From Gemmatimonadota bacterium (GTDB lineage Bacteria > Latescibacterota > UBA2968 > UBA8231), in NCBI GenBank assembly GCA_018673255.1, contig JABHDC010000090.1, forward strand, positions 1 through 64,000: 64,000 nt of DNA, given 5' to 3'. A program made the position numbers and the translations under genes. How positions within the stretch are numbered: position 1 is the stretch's first letter; each line of letters opens with the position of its first letter. The notes below the pieces were generated by a model, which was not told the DNA's origin, searched no databases, and saw only the letters and a list, made by a program, of their open reading frames with translations. Below are positions 40,727-49,926 of the stretch, piece after piece.

Positions 40727-43369
40727 ATGTCGTCACCCAAACTGTCTCCAGCGATGGAGCAATACATGCGCTTCAAGCGGGAGCATGAGGATGCGATCCT
40801 CTTCTTCCGCATGGGTGACTTCTACGAGATGTTCTTCGAGGATGCCAAGGAGGCGTCTCGCCTGCTCGGTCTGACGCTGACCTCCCGCAATCACGGGAAG
40901 AGCTCTGGCGACATCCCGCTGGCCGGCATCCCTCACCATGCCTTGGAGGGATATGTCGCGCGGCTCATCGGACTGGGTCGCAAGGTTGCCATCTGCGAGC
41001 AGGTCGAGGATCCGAAGAAAGCCAAGGGCATCGTCAAGCGTGATGTCGTCGAGGTGATATCACCTGGTACCGCCTTGTCGGACTCGATGCTCGACCGGCA
41101 GCGCAACAACTTTATCGCCGCCATCTGTGCCAATGGTGAGACTGCGGGAGTCGCCCTGGTCGATCTGTCGACGGGCGATTTCTCCGTCGACGAAGTGGCG
41201 CGTTCGCAGTTGGCCGATGAACTGGAACGGATGGCGCCAGCCGAACTCCTGCTGGCCGACGACGGTGACGATGCCCTGCAGGATCAACTGCTTCCCCGCC
41301 TGCCCGGGATCGCCCTGTCTCACGTCGAATCCTGGCACTTCGAACACTCCAGTGCTCGTGAACTGCTGCTGCAGCAGTTCAACGTCCATTCTCTCAAGGG
41401 CTTCGATTGCGAAGACCTTGATCTCGGTGTCCGGGCGGCAGGGGCGGCACTGGCCTACCTGCGAGATCACCAGCGCTCAAGTGCCATCGATCACATCAAT
41501 CGCCTTCGGCGGCGGCGGCGCACAGATCACCTTCTTCTCGATGCGGCCGCTCAGCGCAATCTTGATCTGCTGAACAACCAGCATGACGGTGGGCGTGAGG
41601 GATCGCTCCTCGAGGTCATCGACCATACGCGAACCGCACTGGGCGCCCGTCTTCTACGCCAATGGATCACTGCCCCTCTGCGAGACCCTAAGCCGATCGA
41701 TGCCCGACTGGACGTGGTGACAGCCATGGTCGAGAACCGGCCGCATCGTGCCCGGCTGCGTGAGCAACTGGAACGGATCGGCGACCTGGAACGCATGATG
41801 GCCCGCGTCTGTTGCCGTCGCGCCTCTCCCCGGGACCTGGGAGGCCTGGCTGCCTCGCTGGCGGCCCTGCCGGATGTCGGTGCAGCCACGACCATCTTCG
41901 ATACCCCTCTGGCCCGTCAATTGGGCTCCGAGGATCTGCCCTTCGTCGAAGATCTGCGCCAGTTGCTGGCCACGGCTCTGGTCGATGAACCACCGGCGAG
42001 CCTGACCGATGGGGGCGTGATCAGAGATGGCTACGATGCCGAGTTGGATGAACTACGCGATCTTTCCGCTGGCGGACGCGACTGGATCGCCCGCCTGCAG
42101 GTGGCTGAACGGGAACGCACAGGCATCAACAGCTTGAAGATCGGTTACAATCAGGTCTTCGGGTACTATATCGAGGTGAGCAAGGCGAACCTGGACCGCG
42201 CCCCCGATGACTACACTCGCAAGCAGACGCTGGCCAATGCCGAGCGCTTCATCACGCCCGATCTGAAGGACCACGAGGCAAAGATCCTCAAGGCGGAGGA
42301 GCGCATCAGCCAGCTGGAGTCAGACCTGTTCGTCACGATTCGTGATGAGGTCGCAGGATTCGCCGCCCCGGTTCAGCAGGCGGCCCGTACAGTGGCTCAG
42401 ATCGACGTTCTCGCCTGTCTGGCCGAACTGGCTGAGGTGGAAGGCTATTGCCGACCCCAGGTCGACGCCTCGACGACACTGGACATAGAGGGCGGACGTC
42501 ACCCGGTTGTGGAACGACAACTCCGGGACGGTCGCTTCGTCCCCAACGACATGCAGCTGGACACACAGTCGCAGCAGATCATGCTCATCACGGGCCCAAA
42601 CATGGCGGGGAAAAGCACGATCATCCGACAGGTCGGACTGATCGTCCTGCTGGCCCAGATGGGAAGCTACGTGCCGGCCCAGCGCGCCCACATCGGTGTC
42701 GTCGACCGCATCTTCACGAGAGTGGGCGCCTCCGATAATCTCGTGCGTGGTGAGAGCACATTCATGGTTGAGATGAATGAGGCCTCCACAATCCTCAACA
42801 ACATCGGCCCCCGATCGCTGATCCTGATGGATGAACTGGGCCGGGGCACCAGCACGTATGACGGCTTGAGCCTGGCGTGGGCGATCGTCGAATTCCTCCA
42901 CGATCATCCCGATGCACAACCGCGCACCCTGTTTGCCACGCATTACCATGAACTCACCGAGCTGGAGAGTCGACTCACGCGCGTGTGCAACTACAATGTG
43001 CTGGTTCGAGAAGAGGAGGACCGCGTCGTCTTCCTCCACCGACTGGCGCCGGGACCATGCGATCGCAGCTACGGCATCCACGTAGCGCAGATGGCGGGTA
43101 TGCCCTCTCAGGTCGTGCGTCGCGCCACGGCACTGCTGGAGGAATTGGAAGCAGATGCATCCCCGGAGGGCTTGTCCCGTGAACGCACCGCACCGCAGAT
43201 GGATTTATTCGGTGACGGGCAGACGCCGGCCCTGCTACAATTACTGGAGGAGCTTCGCGGACTTGATGTGTCGCAGACGACGCCACTGGAGGCGCTCAAC
43301 CAGTTGTCGGCCTGGAAAGAACGTGTGGCCGGCGACGGGTCTGAATCACGATCGGAAGGCAAAGGCTGA
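40727..43369 (+). CDS. mutS: DNA mismatch repair protein MutS
   Basis: The 880-residue protein has the N-terminal mismatch-binding motif (FRMGDFYEMFFEDA; Phe-x-Glu), connector and lever domains, clamp (IGYNQVFGYYIEVSKANL), and the C-terminal ATPase with Walker A TGPNMAGKST, Walker B LILMDELGRGTSTYDGLS and ATHYHELTEL. A typical C-terminal MutL/beta-interaction tail follows (APQMDLFGDG). It recognises base mismatches after replication. Length is normal. A poorly defined promoter may lie in the 112-bp region after the rpsA terminator. The stop shares a base with the next gene (TGATG). Confidence 0.97.
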   Translation: MSSPKLSPAMEQYMRFKREHEDAILFFRMGDFYEMFFEDAKEASRLLGLTLTSRNHGKSSGDIPLAGIPHHALEGYVARLIGLGRKVAICEQVEDPKKAKGIVKRDVVEVISPGTALSDSMLDRQRNNFIAAICANGETAGVALVDLSTGDFSVDEVARSQLADELERMAPAELLLADDGDDALQDQLLPRLPGIALSHVESWHFEHSSARELLLQQFNVHSLKGFDCEDLDLGVRAAGAALAYLRDHQRSSAIDHINRLRRRRRTDHLLLDAAAQRNLDLLNNQHDGGREGSLLEVIDHTRTALGARLLRQWITAPLRDPKPIDARLDVVTAMVENRPHRARLREQLERIGDLERMMARVCCRRASPRDLGGLAASLAALPDVGAATTIFDTPLARQLGSEDLPFVEDLRQLLATALVDEPPASLTDGGVIRDGYDAELDELRDLSAGGRDWIARLQVAERERTGINSLKIGYNQVFGYYIEVSKANLDRAPDDYTRKQTLANAERFITPDLKDHEAKILKAEERISQLESDLFVTIRDEVAGFAAPVQQAARTVAQIDVLACLAELAEVEGYCRPQVDASTTLDIEGGRHPVVERQLRDGRFVPNDMQLDTQSQQIMLITGPNMAGKSTIIRQVGLIVLLAQMGSYVPAQRAHIGVVDRIFTRVGASDNLVRGESTFMVEMNEASTILNNIGPRSLILMDELGRGTSTYDGLSLAWAIVEFLHDHPDAQPRTLFATHYHELTELESRLTRVCNYNVLVREEEDRVVFLHRLAPGPCDRSYGIHVAQMAGMPSQVVRRATALLEELEADASPEGLSRERTAPQMDLFGDGQTPALLQLLEELRGLDVSQTTPLEALNQLSAWKERVAGDGSESRSEGKG

Positions 43370-43848
43370 TGGCAGTCGACCGCTTCACGAAGATGCAGAA
43401 GGTAGCCATCTTCCTCATCGCTCTAGGGGAAGAACGGACCCGTGAAATCCTCACTGATGTCGACCTGGATACGGTCGAGCAGGTCAATGCGGCGATCTCA
43501 TCTCTGGATAAGGTGACGGCGGAAGAAAAGGCGGGGGTCATGCTCGAATTCGCCCACTTCTTCTATGAGGACAAGCCAATCACCGCCAGCGGGACACCGG
43601 CTGTGCAACCTGCCGTTCCATTGCCGTCTATCCCCGCGCCGCCTGTCCCGCCCACGAAGGAGCCGACAGATCTGGGGACTCTCGGACAGATCCCGCAATC
43701 GGGTGCCCATGCCGAGGATGAAGAACAGGCGATTCTGCATACCCTCGAACACCTGCGGCGGCGTCTCGATCCCGGGAAGATCGACTGGGGCCGGGCAGGT
43801 TATGATTTCGGCGACGGCTTCAAGGGACCGTCACCCGATCGGCGTTGA
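43369..43848 (+). CDS. FliG N-terminal-domain-like protein coupled to mutS
   Basis: The 159-residue protein starts MAVDRFTKMQKVAIFLIALG and continues ERTREILTDVDLDTVEQVN, then KVTAEEKAGVMLEFAHFF. This matches the first domain of the flagellar switch protein FliG (KAAxLLxxLG, L-x-x-E-T-V-E-Q, V-x-x-E-E-K). The FliG middle and C-terminal domains are absent. A Pro-rich linker (about 75-110) and a C-terminal segment (AILHTLEHLRRRLDPGKIDWG) follow. In FliG this domain binds FliF and self-assembles. No flagellar genes are in the window. Translation is coupled to mutS by TGATG. Function unknown; a scaffolding or polymerising role is inference. Confidence 0.7.
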   Translation: MAVDRFTKMQKVAIFLIALGEERTREILTDVDLDTVEQVNAAISSLDKVTAEEKAGVMLEFAHFFYEDKPITASGTPAVQPAVPLPSIPAPPVPPTKEPTDLGTLGQIPQSGAHAEDEEQAILHTLEHLRRRLDPGKIDWGRAGYDFGDGFKGPSPDRR

Positions 43849-44170
43849 GAATGACTACTGCAGTTCGTGTACTCGCTCGACGAGGGCACGGGTAATGGCC
43901 GTCAGCGCAGCCAGACCGAGACCCAACTCGATCAGCAATGTCATGGTTTCCATACGAGGACACTCGTGGAGAAGAGTCACTTCAGTGGCTTTGGCATACA
44001 GTTCAATGGCTTCTGCACGACAGATAGCAATTTGGGGACCGGAACCACACACATACTCATAAGTCTTTGAAAAACAGGATCATGACTCTGATACAGCCAC
44101 CACCCTCAACATCCCATCAGGGGGAAATCTCTCCCCATCTGGGGAGCCGATTGCCGTCACGGGTCCACCG
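43849..44170. other. 322-bp gap with a weak antisense ORF and a short hairpin
   Basis: No convincing plus-strand gene lies here. A minus-strand ORF is listed separately. CTCCCC (44131-44136) and GGGGAG (44141-44146) form a 6-bp hairpin 25 bases before rlmB, preceded by a related TCCC-ATCA-GGGGGA stretch; no T-run follows. I see no tRNA, riboswitch or clear promoter. Confidence 0.4.
43855..44052 (-). CDS. Possible small minus-strand protein (65 aa, or 32 aa from an internal ATG)
   Basis: From a GTG at 44052 the minus strand reads 65 codons to a TAG at 43855. The C-terminal part from the ATG at 43953 (METMTLLIELGLGLAALTAI, then TRALVERVHELQ) contains one moderately hydrophobic helix that could enter a membrane. 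No good Shine-Dalgarno or promoter is visible and no family is recognised. It would converge on the FliG-N-like gene. A weak call. Confidence 0.25.
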   Translation of the reverse strand: MCGSGPQIAICRAEAIELYAKATEVTLLHECPRMETMTLLIELGLGLAALTAITRALVERVHELQ

Positions 44171-44920
44171 ATGAGTGATCCCGAAGAGGAAGTCCTGGCG
44201 GGTCGGCGCGCCGTTCTGGGTGCCCTGGAGTCGGGGCAGCCGATCCGGCGCCTCCTGCTGGCGCGATCTGCCCACGGTGAGGCAGTCGACTCCATCCGCG
44301 ATCTGGCCAAGGCGGCAAAGATCCCCTTTGACCTGGTCGACCGCGTGTCCCTCGACCGGGCCAGTGGAGAGGTCAAACACCAGGGTGTTGTCGCCTTCCT
44401 GTCCGCTCGCCCTTACGCTGACTACGCGACATTGCTCCAGCACAAGAGCCCATTCCTCGTCTATCTGGATGGGATTCAGGATCCGCACAATCTGGGTGCC
44501 ATCATCCGCAGCGCCCACGCCGTCGGCGCCACCGGCATCGTCCTCCCCCAACGAGGCGGTCTCAGTGGGATCACCGCCGCTGTCGCCCGAGCCTCGGCAG
44601 GTGCGGCCGATCGCCTCCCGGTCTGTCGTGTCGGTAACCTGCGACGGGCGTTGGACGAGGCGCGGGAGGCTGGCATCTGGATCACCGGTCTGGCCGCCGA
44701 GGGCGATCGGGAGGTGTCCGAGATCGACTACCAGGGCGGTGTGGGCCTGGTCGTTGGAGCCGAAGGCAGTGGACTTCGTCGACTCGTGCGCGAGGGCTGC
44801 GACTTCGTCGCCCGACTGCCAATGGCACGGCCCGAGGCGGGATCCTTCAACGCATCCGTTGCGGCCGGCATCGTCCTCTACGAGATCTTTCGTCAACGGC
44901 AGGCGGCCAACACGTCGTGA
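44171..44920 (+). CDS. rlmB: 23S rRNA 2'-O-ribose methyltransferase RlmB / TrmH family
   Basis: The 249-residue SPOUT enzyme has an N-terminal substrate-binding domain (LAGRRAVLGALESGQPIRRL, GVVAFLSARPYADY) and the knotted catalytic domain with LDGIQDPHNLGAIIRSAHA, VVGAEGSGLRRLV and FNASVAAGIVLYEI. It transfers a methyl group from S-adenosylmethionine to a ribose 2'-OH, in RlmB at 23S rRNA G2251 (E. coli numbering). The family assignment is firm; the target is inferred. Its stop overlaps the lptD GTG (GTGA). Confidence 0.92.
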   Translation: MSDPEEEVLAGRRAVLGALESGQPIRRLLLARSAHGEAVDSIRDLAKAAKIPFDLVDRVSLDRASGEVKHQGVVAFLSARPYADYATLLQHKSPFLVYLDGIQDPHNLGAIIRSAHAVGATGIVLPQRGGLSGITAAVARASAGAADRLPVCRVGNLRRALDEAREAGIWITGLAAEGDREVSEIDYQGGVGLVVGAEGSGLRRLVREGCDFVARLPMARPEAGSFNASVAAGIVLYEIFRQRQAANTS

Positions 44921-47574
44921 AATCCGCGGTCTGGCGTCTGACGGTCTGGCGTTTGGCGGTCCGGCCTTTGGCCGTCCAGCTCGGCGTGTCCCTCTGGCTG
45001 GGCACCATCGGCACCGCCTTCGGACAGAAGACGGTGCCCGATTCCAACGCCACCAATCAGCCGACCATCGCCGACGCACAGACCAGCGACGCCGACCATG
45101 ACGAAGATGCCGATCTTCGCGCCGTCACACTCCTGCTGGACTCGGCTCGGCCGACGCAGGGCGATGGCTTCGACTACAGCGCCGACCGCTTCGTTGATCA
45201 TGTGGATGGTGATTCACTCGTACTCGAAGGCCATGCGGTCGTCCTGCACCGGGGGGCACGCCTGGAAGCGGCGCGCATGGTTTTCTTTCGGAATCGACAC
45301 CAGATTCTCGCCACCGGCGCAACCTTCGACGAGCCCGCCCGCGGCGACCCACTGGAAGCATCCTCGGACACGGCCGCTACCAGTCAGGTCGATTCGAGTC
45401 AGGTCGATTCGAGTCAGGTCGATTCGAGTCAGGTCGATTCGACGCTGGTCGATTCCACCCGCAACCAGCGTCGAGGTCCTCCACAGGCCCGTGGCACGAC
45501 CACCTCGCCACGGACTGGCAAACGCCCCCGCCTGTCGCGCGGCGAGGATGTACTGGAAGGTGATGCCATCCTCTACGACACAAACACGGGCGAGGGGTGG
45601 ATCACAGACGGGCGCATCGCACACGATGACGGTTTCTTCGCGGGTCGCCGCATCCGGGCGCTTTCTGAAGAGGAATTCCTCGTCGGCGCAGGCTCCTACA
45701 CCACCTGTGACGCCGACGCTCCCCACTTCGACTTCTACTCACCGCGGATCAAAGTCCTGGTGGGTGATATGGCGATCGCACGGCCGGTCTATTTCCGCAT
45801 TGCTCAGAATCGGCTCATGTGGATCCCATTCTACGTCTTCTCTCTGCGCGAGGATCGTCAGTCGGGTATGCTGACACCGAGTTACGGTCGGCGCCCTCTG
45901 TCTTTTGGGAGCACGACGACAGAATGGGAAGTGCGCAACCTTGGCTACTACTTCGCCCCCAGCGACTACTGGGACCTGACGCTGGCGGCCGACCTGCGTC
46001 AACAGACCGGCTGGGTCGGTCGCTCGAAACTCTCCTATGCCCGGCGTTATCACTTCAATGGTGCCGTCGAGGGTCGGGTTCAGAACAACATCGACCAGCG
46101 GGCCTGGTGGTTATCTCTGCGTCATCGTCAGCAACTCAGTGACAGCGCCAGCCTGCAGGGCTCGGGCACATTTCAGGGTCAGCAGGATTTCCAGCGGGAC
46201 AATGGCACGTATCTCGATGATCGCCTCAAGCGGACCATGCGATCGAATGTCCGCTTTGACAAACGATGGCGAGAGGCGGGTTGGTCGCTGAGTGCCGGTG
46301 CCAGTCAGACGAAAAATCTGGATACGGAGGTCTCGGACATCGTGCTGCCCGAGTTCAGCCTGAGGGCCAACCGCAAGGCGCTCTTCGGCGATGCTGGGCG
46401 CGATGGCCCCTGGTATACACGTTTCTACTACGACGGCAATGCGCGACTGCGCAACACACGCAAGACCACACCGACCGAGGAGACCGACCGCACACGAGCA
46501 GATGCAAGTGTGCGGCTCTCGACGCAGCAGCGACCAGTGGAGTGGCTGAATCTGAATGCGTCCTTCAACTCAAGCTGGCGCGACCAGGACCTGCGCTCCG
46601 GTACTGCAGAGGGCATTCGCACCGATCAACTGTCAACGACCGCCACATTGTCGCAGACGGTCTATGGGCTTTTCCATCCAGGTATTGGCAGAGTGACGGC
46701 CCTGCGTCACGTCGTCAAGCCGGATATCGGCATCACATTCGGCGCGACACGTGCCGATTCGGGCGGCATTGGATTCTCAGGACGCAGCCGTCCCTGGGAT
46801 GCCACACGCCGTCTGACCCTGCGCCTGAGCAACAGTCTGTGGGCCAAGTATCTTCAGGGCCCGGATGGTGAGGAGGAGGCCAAGGCGCGGCTGGCGCAAC
46901 TGAATCTCTCCACATCCTACGACTTTGACCGTGAGCAGCGTCCCCTGTCCGACCTGGTGACCAGTCTCACCCTGGAAGCGGGTCGCCGGTTCAATTCACG
47001 ACTGAGTCTGCGTTCCGAGTTCTACGATGACGAAGACGAACTGCAGAGCCTGCCGCGGGTCCGTCAGTTTGAAGTGACCACGACATTCCGCGCCGTGAAT
47101 GCACGAACCGGGCGATCAGGACGATCCGGACAGGAGAATTCCCGCAGCCGGAACTCGGGTACCAGTCGTGATGATGACTTTGGATTCGAGAGCGGCCTGC
47201 AGGAGGATATCGGCGACAGGGATCGGGGACGCAGCTTCCTCATCAGCCACTACTATTCGCGCCGACGTTCACTGACCACGACCAGTCGACGCTCGTGGTT
47301 GCGCGCATCGGTGGGTACCAGTGTCGCCCGTGTCTGGAATCTGAACTACTCCATCAACTACAATCTGCACGCCCCGGGGCTGTCTCTGACGCAACGGGAT
47401 CGGATCACAGCCGAGTTGCTGTCGATCCAACGTGCATTCCACGACTGGACGGCGACACTGAATATCGAGCCCAGTCGCCTCATTCAGGATCGGACCTTCT
47501 ACTTCAAGGCACAGTTCAAGGAGATCCCTCAGCTGAGATTCGAGCGTGGTGATCGACGCGGAGTGGGGTCTTGA
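44917..47574 (+). CDS. lptD: LPS-assembly protein LptD-like outer-membrane protein
   Basis: The 885-residue product starts with a long repeat-built signal region and signal core ([15 protein letters not shown]). An OstA/LptA-like jellyroll follows ([20 protein letters not shown], then [20 protein letters not shown]), split by a low-complexity insertion with SQVDS repeats. The LptD core is marked by [39 protein letters not shown] and a C-terminal ~550-residue barrel. LptD inserts lipopolysaccharide into the outer leaflet. The only obvious cysteine is in YTTCD, so disulfide switching as in E. coli is unlikely. The start is GTG within GTGA; dtd overlaps the end by TTGA. Confidence 0.88.
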   Translation: MKSAVWRLTVWRLAVRPLAVQLGVSLWLGTIGTAFGQKTVPDSNATNQPTIADAQTSDADHDEDADLRAVTLLLDSARPTQGDGFDYSADRFVDHVDGDSLVLEGHAVVLHRGARLEAARMVFFRNRHQILATGATFDEPARGDPLEASSDTAATSQVDSSQVDSSQVDSSQVDSTLVDSTRNQRRGPPQARGTTTSPRTGKRPRLSRGEDVLEGDAILYDTNTGEGWITDGRIAHDDGFFAGRRIRALSEEEFLVGAGSYTTCDADAPHFDFYSPRIKVLVGDMAIARPVYFRIAQNRLMWIPFYVFSLREDRQSGMLTPSYGRRPLSFGSTTTEWEVRNLGYYFAPSDYWDLTLAADLRQQTGWVGRSKLSYARRYHFNGAVEGRVQNNIDQRAWWLSLRHRQQLSDSASLQGSGTFQGQQDFQRDNGTYLDDRLKRTMRSNVRFDKRWREAGWSLSAGASQTKNLDTEVSDIVLPEFSLRANRKALFGDAGRDGPWYTRFYYDGNARLRNTRKTTPTEETDRTRADASVRLSTQQRPVEWLNLNASFNSSWRDQDLRSGTAEGIRTDQLSTTATLSQTVYGLFHPGIGRVTALRHVVKPDIGITFGATRADSGGIGFSGRSRPWDATRRLTLRLSNSLWAKYLQGPDGEEEAKARLAQLNLSTSYDFDREQRPLSDLVTSLTLEAGRRFNSRLSLRSEFYDDEDELQSLPRVRQFEVTTTFRAVNARTGRSGRSGQENSRSRNSGTSRDDDFGFESGLQEDIGDRDRGRSFLISHYYSRRRSLTTTSRRSWLRASVGTSVARVWNLNYSINYNLHAPGLSLTQRDRITAELLSIQRAFHDWTATLNIEPSRLIQDRTFYFKAQFKEIPQLRFERGDRRGVGS
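44926..44985 (+). repeat. 15-bp tandem repeat in the lptD leader
   Basis: Four 15-base in-frame units (44926, 44941, 44956, 44971), each with GTC as second codon, encode [15 protein letters not shown] and AVQLG just before the hydrophobic signal core. The first two units differ at two bases. Confidence 0.8.
45382..45456 (+). repeat. 15-bp tandem repeat (SQVDS) in lptD
   Basis: AGTCAGGTCGATTCG occurs four times perfectly (45382, 45397, 45412, 45427), then a degenerate fifth unit (45442-45456, TLVDS). It lies in a Ser/Thr-rich insertion of the OstA-like domain. Confidence 0.95.
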
Positions 47575-48017
47575 GACTCGTCGTACAACGCGCTCTGAGC
47601 GGCAGCGTCGAGGTGGCCGGACAGATCTGTGGCCGGATCGATGCAGGCCTGGTCGTACTGGTCGGCATTCACGCCGAGGATGAGGATCAGGACATCTCAT
47701 TCTGTGCCGACAAGTGCGTGCACCTGCGCATCTTCGACGACGAGGATGGTCGTATGAATCGGTCGATCCTCGATACAGGCGGCCAGATGCTGGCCATTTC
47801 GCAATTCACACTCTACGGCGACTGTCGCAAGGGCCGTCGTCCCAGCTACGATGCGGCTGCCAGACCAGAGCACGCCAAACCACTGTATGAGCAGTTCGTC
47901 GATCGAGTCGCCAGCCACGGTGTGCACGTCGAATGTGGTGTATTCGGCAGCTACATGAAGGTCAGCCTTGAGAACGATGGCCCCGTGACCCTCATCATCG
48001 AAAGCCCGGAAAAATGA
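47571..48017 (+). CDS. dtd: D-aminoacyl-tRNA deacylase
   Basis: The 148-residue protein starts [15 protein letters not shown] and has the two catalytic motifs SQFTLYGD and NDGPVT (the Gly-cisPro pair lies in the second), plus [15 protein letters not shown]. It removes D-amino acids, and glycine from mischarged tRNA-Ala, in the cytoplasm. The start is TTG in a TTGA overlap with lptD, and the end overlaps maf by ATGA. Length is typical. Confidence 0.95.
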   Translation: MRLVVQRALSGSVEVAGQICGRIDAGLVVLVGIHAEDEDQDISFCADKCVHLRIFDDEDGRMNRSILDTGGQMLAISQFTLYGDCRKGRRPSYDAAARPEHAKPLYEQFVDRVASHGVHVECGVFGSYMKVSLENDGPVTLIIESPEK

Positions 48018-48640
48018 GCCACCTCGTCCTCGCTTCAGCCTCGCCACGGCGCGTGGATCTGCTGCACCAGCTGGGCCTTTCCTTCGAGCAGATCGTGAGC
48101 CCCGTGGACGAGCCCCCGCCGACGGGAGACCCCGTTGAGCACGCCGAGCACTCAGCCCGGCTGAAGGCCCTTGCCGTCATCGGGATCCTACCCGGCGACT
48201 TGCGCACCGAGCCCACCCACGTCATCGGCGCCGATACCGTGGTGTGCGTCGATGACACACTGCTCGGAAAACCGTCATCGCCCCAGGAGGCGCACCGGAT
48301 GCTGCGCCTTCTGAGCGGACGGGACCATACGGTCTGCACCGGCCTGGCCGTAGCTGACACTGCTGGGAATGTGCAGACCGCAGCCGAGGTGACCCGCGTC
48401 TTCATGGCCCCCCTGAGCGATGCACAGATCGCCTGGTATGTCGCCTCAGGTGAGCCCCTCGACAAAGCAGGCAGCTATGGCATTCAGGGACTGGGCGCGC
48501 GTTTTATTGAAAGGATCGAAGGCTGTTACTATAATGTGGTTGGTCTGCCGCTGTTCAGACTGACCACCCTCCTCGCGGCAGCCGGCTTCGATGTCGACAC
48601 CCCACCCCATTCAGACTTGAGTCCACCGGACGGTTCATGA
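48014..48640 (+). CDS. maf: Maf-family nucleotide pyrophosphatase
   Basis: The 208-residue protein begins with the Maf loop [19 protein letters not shown], followed by [40 protein letters not shown] and [21 protein letters not shown]. The family hydrolyses non-canonical or regular nucleoside triphosphates; members with this pattern prefer dTTP/UTP, but substrate preference is not certain here. It is coupled by ATGA to both neighbours. Confidence 0.94.
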   Translation: MSHLVLASASPRRVDLLHQLGLSFEQIVSPVDEPPPTGDPVEHAEHSARLKALAVIGILPGDLRTEPTHVIGADTVVCVDDTLLGKPSSPQEAHRMLRLLSGRDHTVCTGLAVADTAGNVQTAAEVTRVFMAPLSDAQIAWYVASGEPLDKAGSYGIQGLGARFIERIEGCYYNVVGLPLFRLTTLLAAAGFDVDTPPHSDLSPPDGS

Positions 48641-49926
48641 CGGAGAAGAACGCACTCTCCATCTCAGAGGCTCTTCGCCGTGGCCGTGAGGCCCGCGGTG
48701 AAACCATTAAACAGGTCCAGCAGCAACTCGGAGTCGCGCTGAAGATCCTCGAAGGGATCGAAGCGGGCGACTTTGACGTTGTCGAGCCGATCTATGCCCG
48801 GTTGACCATCTGGCACTATGCCGAACACGTCGGCCTGGGTGGCGATGCCATGGCCACACGTTTCGAGCAGGAGGTCGGCCTGCCGGAAGAGCCGGTGGCG
48901 ATGCGGACCGACGATCCGTCGCCCGTGCCCGTGGCGTCCACCTCGCCTGTTGTCACGTTCCTGCAGCGTCAGCCCCTGAATCGTCTGTTGGGCGCTGTCG
49001 TGCTCTTCATCGCCCTGCTCGTGGCAGCCGTGGCTCTGGTGCAGCAGAGCGGCTCGCAGACCGAATCCTACGATCAGCCGGACGACTACCTGTCCAGTCC
49101 CCTGTCCTCCGGCAATGGCGCAGCCGACCCAACGGCCGACGCGACCACCTCTGACGCGCCTGCACCGTCCTCGGTCGTGTCCGCTGAATCGGCATCCCAG
49201 ACGCCGACCTCCCAGGCCCCAGTGACCCAGGCCCCAGTGAGCCAGATCCCGGTGAGTCAGGCCTTGGTGAGTCAGGCCCCGGCAACGGAATTGCCCGAAG
49301 TTCAGACTCCAGCAACCCCGTCACCGGTGGAACAGACCCCCGAGGCCAATCAGGGGACCACGCCAGAGTCCGCTTCGACAACGAGTTCAGACCCGGAGGC
49401 CGCGTCGATCAGCCTGGCTGACGATCGGGAAGTATCATCATCTCAACAGCCGGTCGAGCTTCCCACTCCGGCGGTACCCAGCCTGACCACGGCGACCGGT
49501 CCGGTAGAAGCAGCGCTGGCCACGCAGGCGCGTTCGCCAGCGATCCAGGACACCACATCCACACCGGCGACCAGGACCAGCGGCAACGTCATCCTGGAAG
49601 TACGCGCCATCGACTCAACCTGGGTCCAGGTTCAGTGGGATGGCGTGGATGGGATCGAGGAGATTGTCCCCAAGGGGGAGATCCGGCGGTGGTATGCAGA
49701 TCAATTCTTCATGGTTCGCGCCGGCCGGGCACATGGTGTGCATTTCCGCCTTCAGGGCATGCTGCTTGGCGATGGCCGCCTCGGTGAGGCCACGAAGGTG
49801 CTTCGTTTCCGGGGTCTGGCCGACGGCTATCAGATGCTGGGGCCGGAATTGGAACCCCTGGGCGCCTTCACGCCCCTCCCTCCCCCCCAGCCTGCAGCGG
49901 AGTCCGTCGACGCGGAGCATCCGTGA
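48637..49926 (+). CDS. RodZ-like HTH membrane protein
   Basis: The 429-residue protein has a cytoplasmic HTH domain (residues about 5-75; SEALRRGREARGETIKQVQQ, LEGIEAGDFDVV), a single transmembrane helix at about 110-130 (LLGAVVLFIALLVAAVALV), a ~200-residue periplasmic Ser/Thr/Pro-rich linker with SQAPV repeats, and a C-terminal DUF4115-type domain (VILEVRAIDSTWVQVQWDGV, LRFRGLADG). This is RodZ architecture, where the HTH binds MreB and shapes the rod. No mre genes are nearby, so the call is RodZ-like. ATGA overlap with maf, GTGA with priA. Confidence 0.83.
   Translation: MTEKNALSISEALRRGREARGETIKQVQQQLGVALKILEGIEAGDFDVVEPIYARLTIWHYAEHVGLGGDAMATRFEQEVGLPEEPVAMRTDDPSPVPVASTSPVVTFLQRQPLNRLLGAVVLFIALLVAAVALVQQSGSQTESYDQPDDYLSSPLSSGNGAADPTADATTSDAPAPSSVVSAESASQTPTSQAPVTQAPVSQIPVSQALVSQAPATELPEVQTPATPSPVEQTPEANQGTTPESASTTSSDPEAASISLADDREVSSSQQPVELPTPAVPSLTTATGPVEAALATQARSPAIQDTTSTPATRTSGNVILEVRAIDSTWVQVQWDGVDGIEEIVPKGEIRRWYADQFFMVRAGRAHGVHFRLQGMLLGDGRLGEATKVLRFRGLADGYQMLGPELEPLGAFTPLPPPQPAAESVDAEHP
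49210..49284 (+). repeat. 15-bp tandem repeat in the RodZ-like linker
   Basis: Five units (49210, 49225, 49240, 49255, 49270) encode SQAPV, TQAPV, SQIPV, SQALV and SQAPA. Each has CAG as second codon and the frame is kept. Confidence 0.88.
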
